Assembly: GCA_001824325.1 (NCBI GenBank)
Contig: MHXC01000001.1
Coordinates: forward strand, 1,361-15,691
Direction of reading: 5' to 3'
Length of the DNA: 14,331 nucleotides
Source of the DNA: Parcubacteria group bacterium RIFCSPHIGHO2_01_FULL_47_10b
GTDB lineage: Bacteria; Patescibacteriota; Minisyncoccia; 2-01-FULL-47-10
Positions 13,796 through 14,331 of the stretch are shown here, piece after piece. The translations under genes and the position numbers were made by a program. Position 1 is the stretch's first letter. Each line of letters opens with the position of its first letter. Under the pieces are notes generated by a model. That model did no database searches. It was not told where the DNA came from and saw only the letters and a list, made by a program, of their open reading frames with translations.

Positions 13796-14172
13796 ACTTC
13801 CTTTTCTGGAAGCGAAACTTGATGTTTGTGCACCAAGTAATGACAATTGTAGCACAGCCATGCTAGGTTTTCAAGGCTATTGTTCTCTCGGCTCTGGTCA
13901 ATATGATGGACGAGCAATATTCGTCGATCGTTTTTGTGACACATAATACACTCGGCCCTAATCCCAGCGGCTTCTATCTTTCTTCGATAATAGCTGGGAC
14001 CTAATATGCCATTTCTCCAGCTTCTGCCTAACATCGCACACCTGAAAAATTTGCCACGCTTCTGGCTCTCATTGCGACATATGGTAGAACAATATTTTGC
14101 CCAACCGTGATTAAGGTGGCTTGGCCTCGCATAAAACTCCTTGCCGCAAATTTTGCACGGGACATGAGGCAT
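13780..14172 (-). CDS. HNH endonuclease with N-terminal zinc finger
   Basis: A 130-residue protein of the type common in phages and mobile introns. The N-terminus has a four-cysteine finger: C6 and C9 (PCKICGKEF), then C28 and C32 (YCSTIC). The C-terminal half is the HNH nuclease, with zinc cysteines C75/C78 (CIMC) and C107/C110 (CYNC), the catalytic HHID at 89-92, Asn97/98, and H111 and H115. The last residues, VVPIA, and the TAG stop are encoded by the 5' end of the tRNA-His gene (acceptor strand and D arm). The two genes thus overlap by 16 bases on the same strand. The ATG at 14172 is supported by a promoter placed so that the transcript would begin at or next to it. It may be a free-standing homing-type nuclease or a domesticated remnant. 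No phage gene or intron is visible nearby. Confidence 0.9.
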   Translation of the reverse strand: MPHVPCKICGKEFYARPSHLNHGWAKYCSTICRNESQKRGKFFRCAMLGRSWRNGILGPSYYRRKIEAAGIRAECIMCHKNDRRILLVHHIDQSRENNSLENLAWLCYNCHYLVHKHQVSLPEKEVVPIA

Positions 14173-14178
14173 GAGCCT

Positions 14179-14207
14179 ATTCTATCATAGTCCCAAACAA
14201 AATACAA
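14179..14207 (-). promoter_or_regulatory. Promoter of the HNH gene (leaderless) and perhaps of tRNA-His
   Basis: TTGTAT (14202-14207) and TAGAAT (14179-14184) on the minus strand are 17 bases apart, and TGA directly before the -10 makes it an extended -10. Only 6 bases separate the -10 from the ATG at 14172, so transcription should start at the A of the ATG. I see no separate promoter for the tRNA, which would then be cut from this transcript. Confidence 0.6.
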
Positions 14208-14331
14208 ACATTATTGCAATCTAAAAAATTCCCTTTTAATTTGCGATTCCGGGCTAAACGCGAAAAAGTTTATATAGTACGAAAACGCCAACCTCTCGCA
14301 CTGCATATCTAAATTCTATTAATGTACCCGG

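Noticed and set aside
13283..13861. A 192-residue version of the tautomerase-like protein beginning near 13861
   Set aside because: The extra 82 residues translate the tRNA-His and the two hairpins. The ATG at 13615 gives the MPTV start expected of the family and has a promoter in front.
14254..14331. A frame open from the right edge to a TAG at 14254-14256 on the minus strand, possible C-terminus of another gene
   Set aside because: Only 25 codons are visible, which chance easily allows, and no recognisable motif is present. It remains possible but unsupported.
1..14331. CRISPR array, insertion sequence, integrase or toxin-antitoxin pair
   Set aside because: I saw no regularly spaced direct repeats, no transposase or integrase motifs and no paired toxin-like genes. 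The HNH gene is the only mobile-element-type sequence.
1..14331. Recoded TGA (glycine) as in Gracilibacteria or Absconditabacteria
   Set aside because: All long genes are uninterrupted without reading TGA as an amino acid, and they stop at TAA or TAG. One small gene uses TGA as a plausible stop.

Overview
The window reads as a stretch of bacterial chromosome, most likely from a Candidate Phyla Radiation (Patescibacteria) genome. This is inferred from compact gene packing, a short type IV pilus operon with a multidomain prepilin, an RND pump with no visible outer-membrane factor, very weak Shine-Dalgarno use and two promoters placed so close to the ATG that their messages should be leaderless. 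Long genes stop at TAA or TAG and contain no internal TGA, so the standard bacterial code fits. No search could be run, so the taxonomic call is provisional.

Region 1 (1-4873, minus strand) is a type IV pilus or competence-pilus operon. Transcription runs right to left from a good sigma70-type promoter at 4845-4873: pilB assembly ATPase, pilC platform protein, a 443-residue prepilin carrying carboxypeptidase-regulatory-like domains, and a second pseudopilin cut by the window edge. Gaps between genes are 2-11 bases.

Region 2 (4889-9925, minus strand) is a two-gene efflux operon. A 609-residue membrane fusion protein with an unusually long helical region is followed 9 bases later by a 1040-residue RND permease. 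Its promoter lies at 9897-9925.

Region 3 (9926-11770, plus strand) holds an ATP-dependent phosphoenolpyruvate carboxykinase gene. Upstream are a strong promoter and, right after it, a perfect 20-bp hairpin with an embedded T tract: either a short terminated RNA or a transcription attenuator. The gene has the only strong Shine-Dalgarno in the window and its own terminator.

Region 4 (11797-14207, minus strand) is a run of small genes: an HNH endonuclease whose 3' end overlaps a tRNA-His(GTG), a tautomerase-like protein, a 53-residue unknown, a fragment resembling the start of an inositol-monophosphatase-family protein, a peptidase S51 (dipeptidase E-like) protein and an ABM-like small protein. 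The last 124 bases hold no supported gene.

The most interesting points are the hairpin leader of pckA, the HNH/tRNA-His overlap, the adhesin-like prepilin, the atypical RND and fusion-protein pair, and the leaderless promoters.
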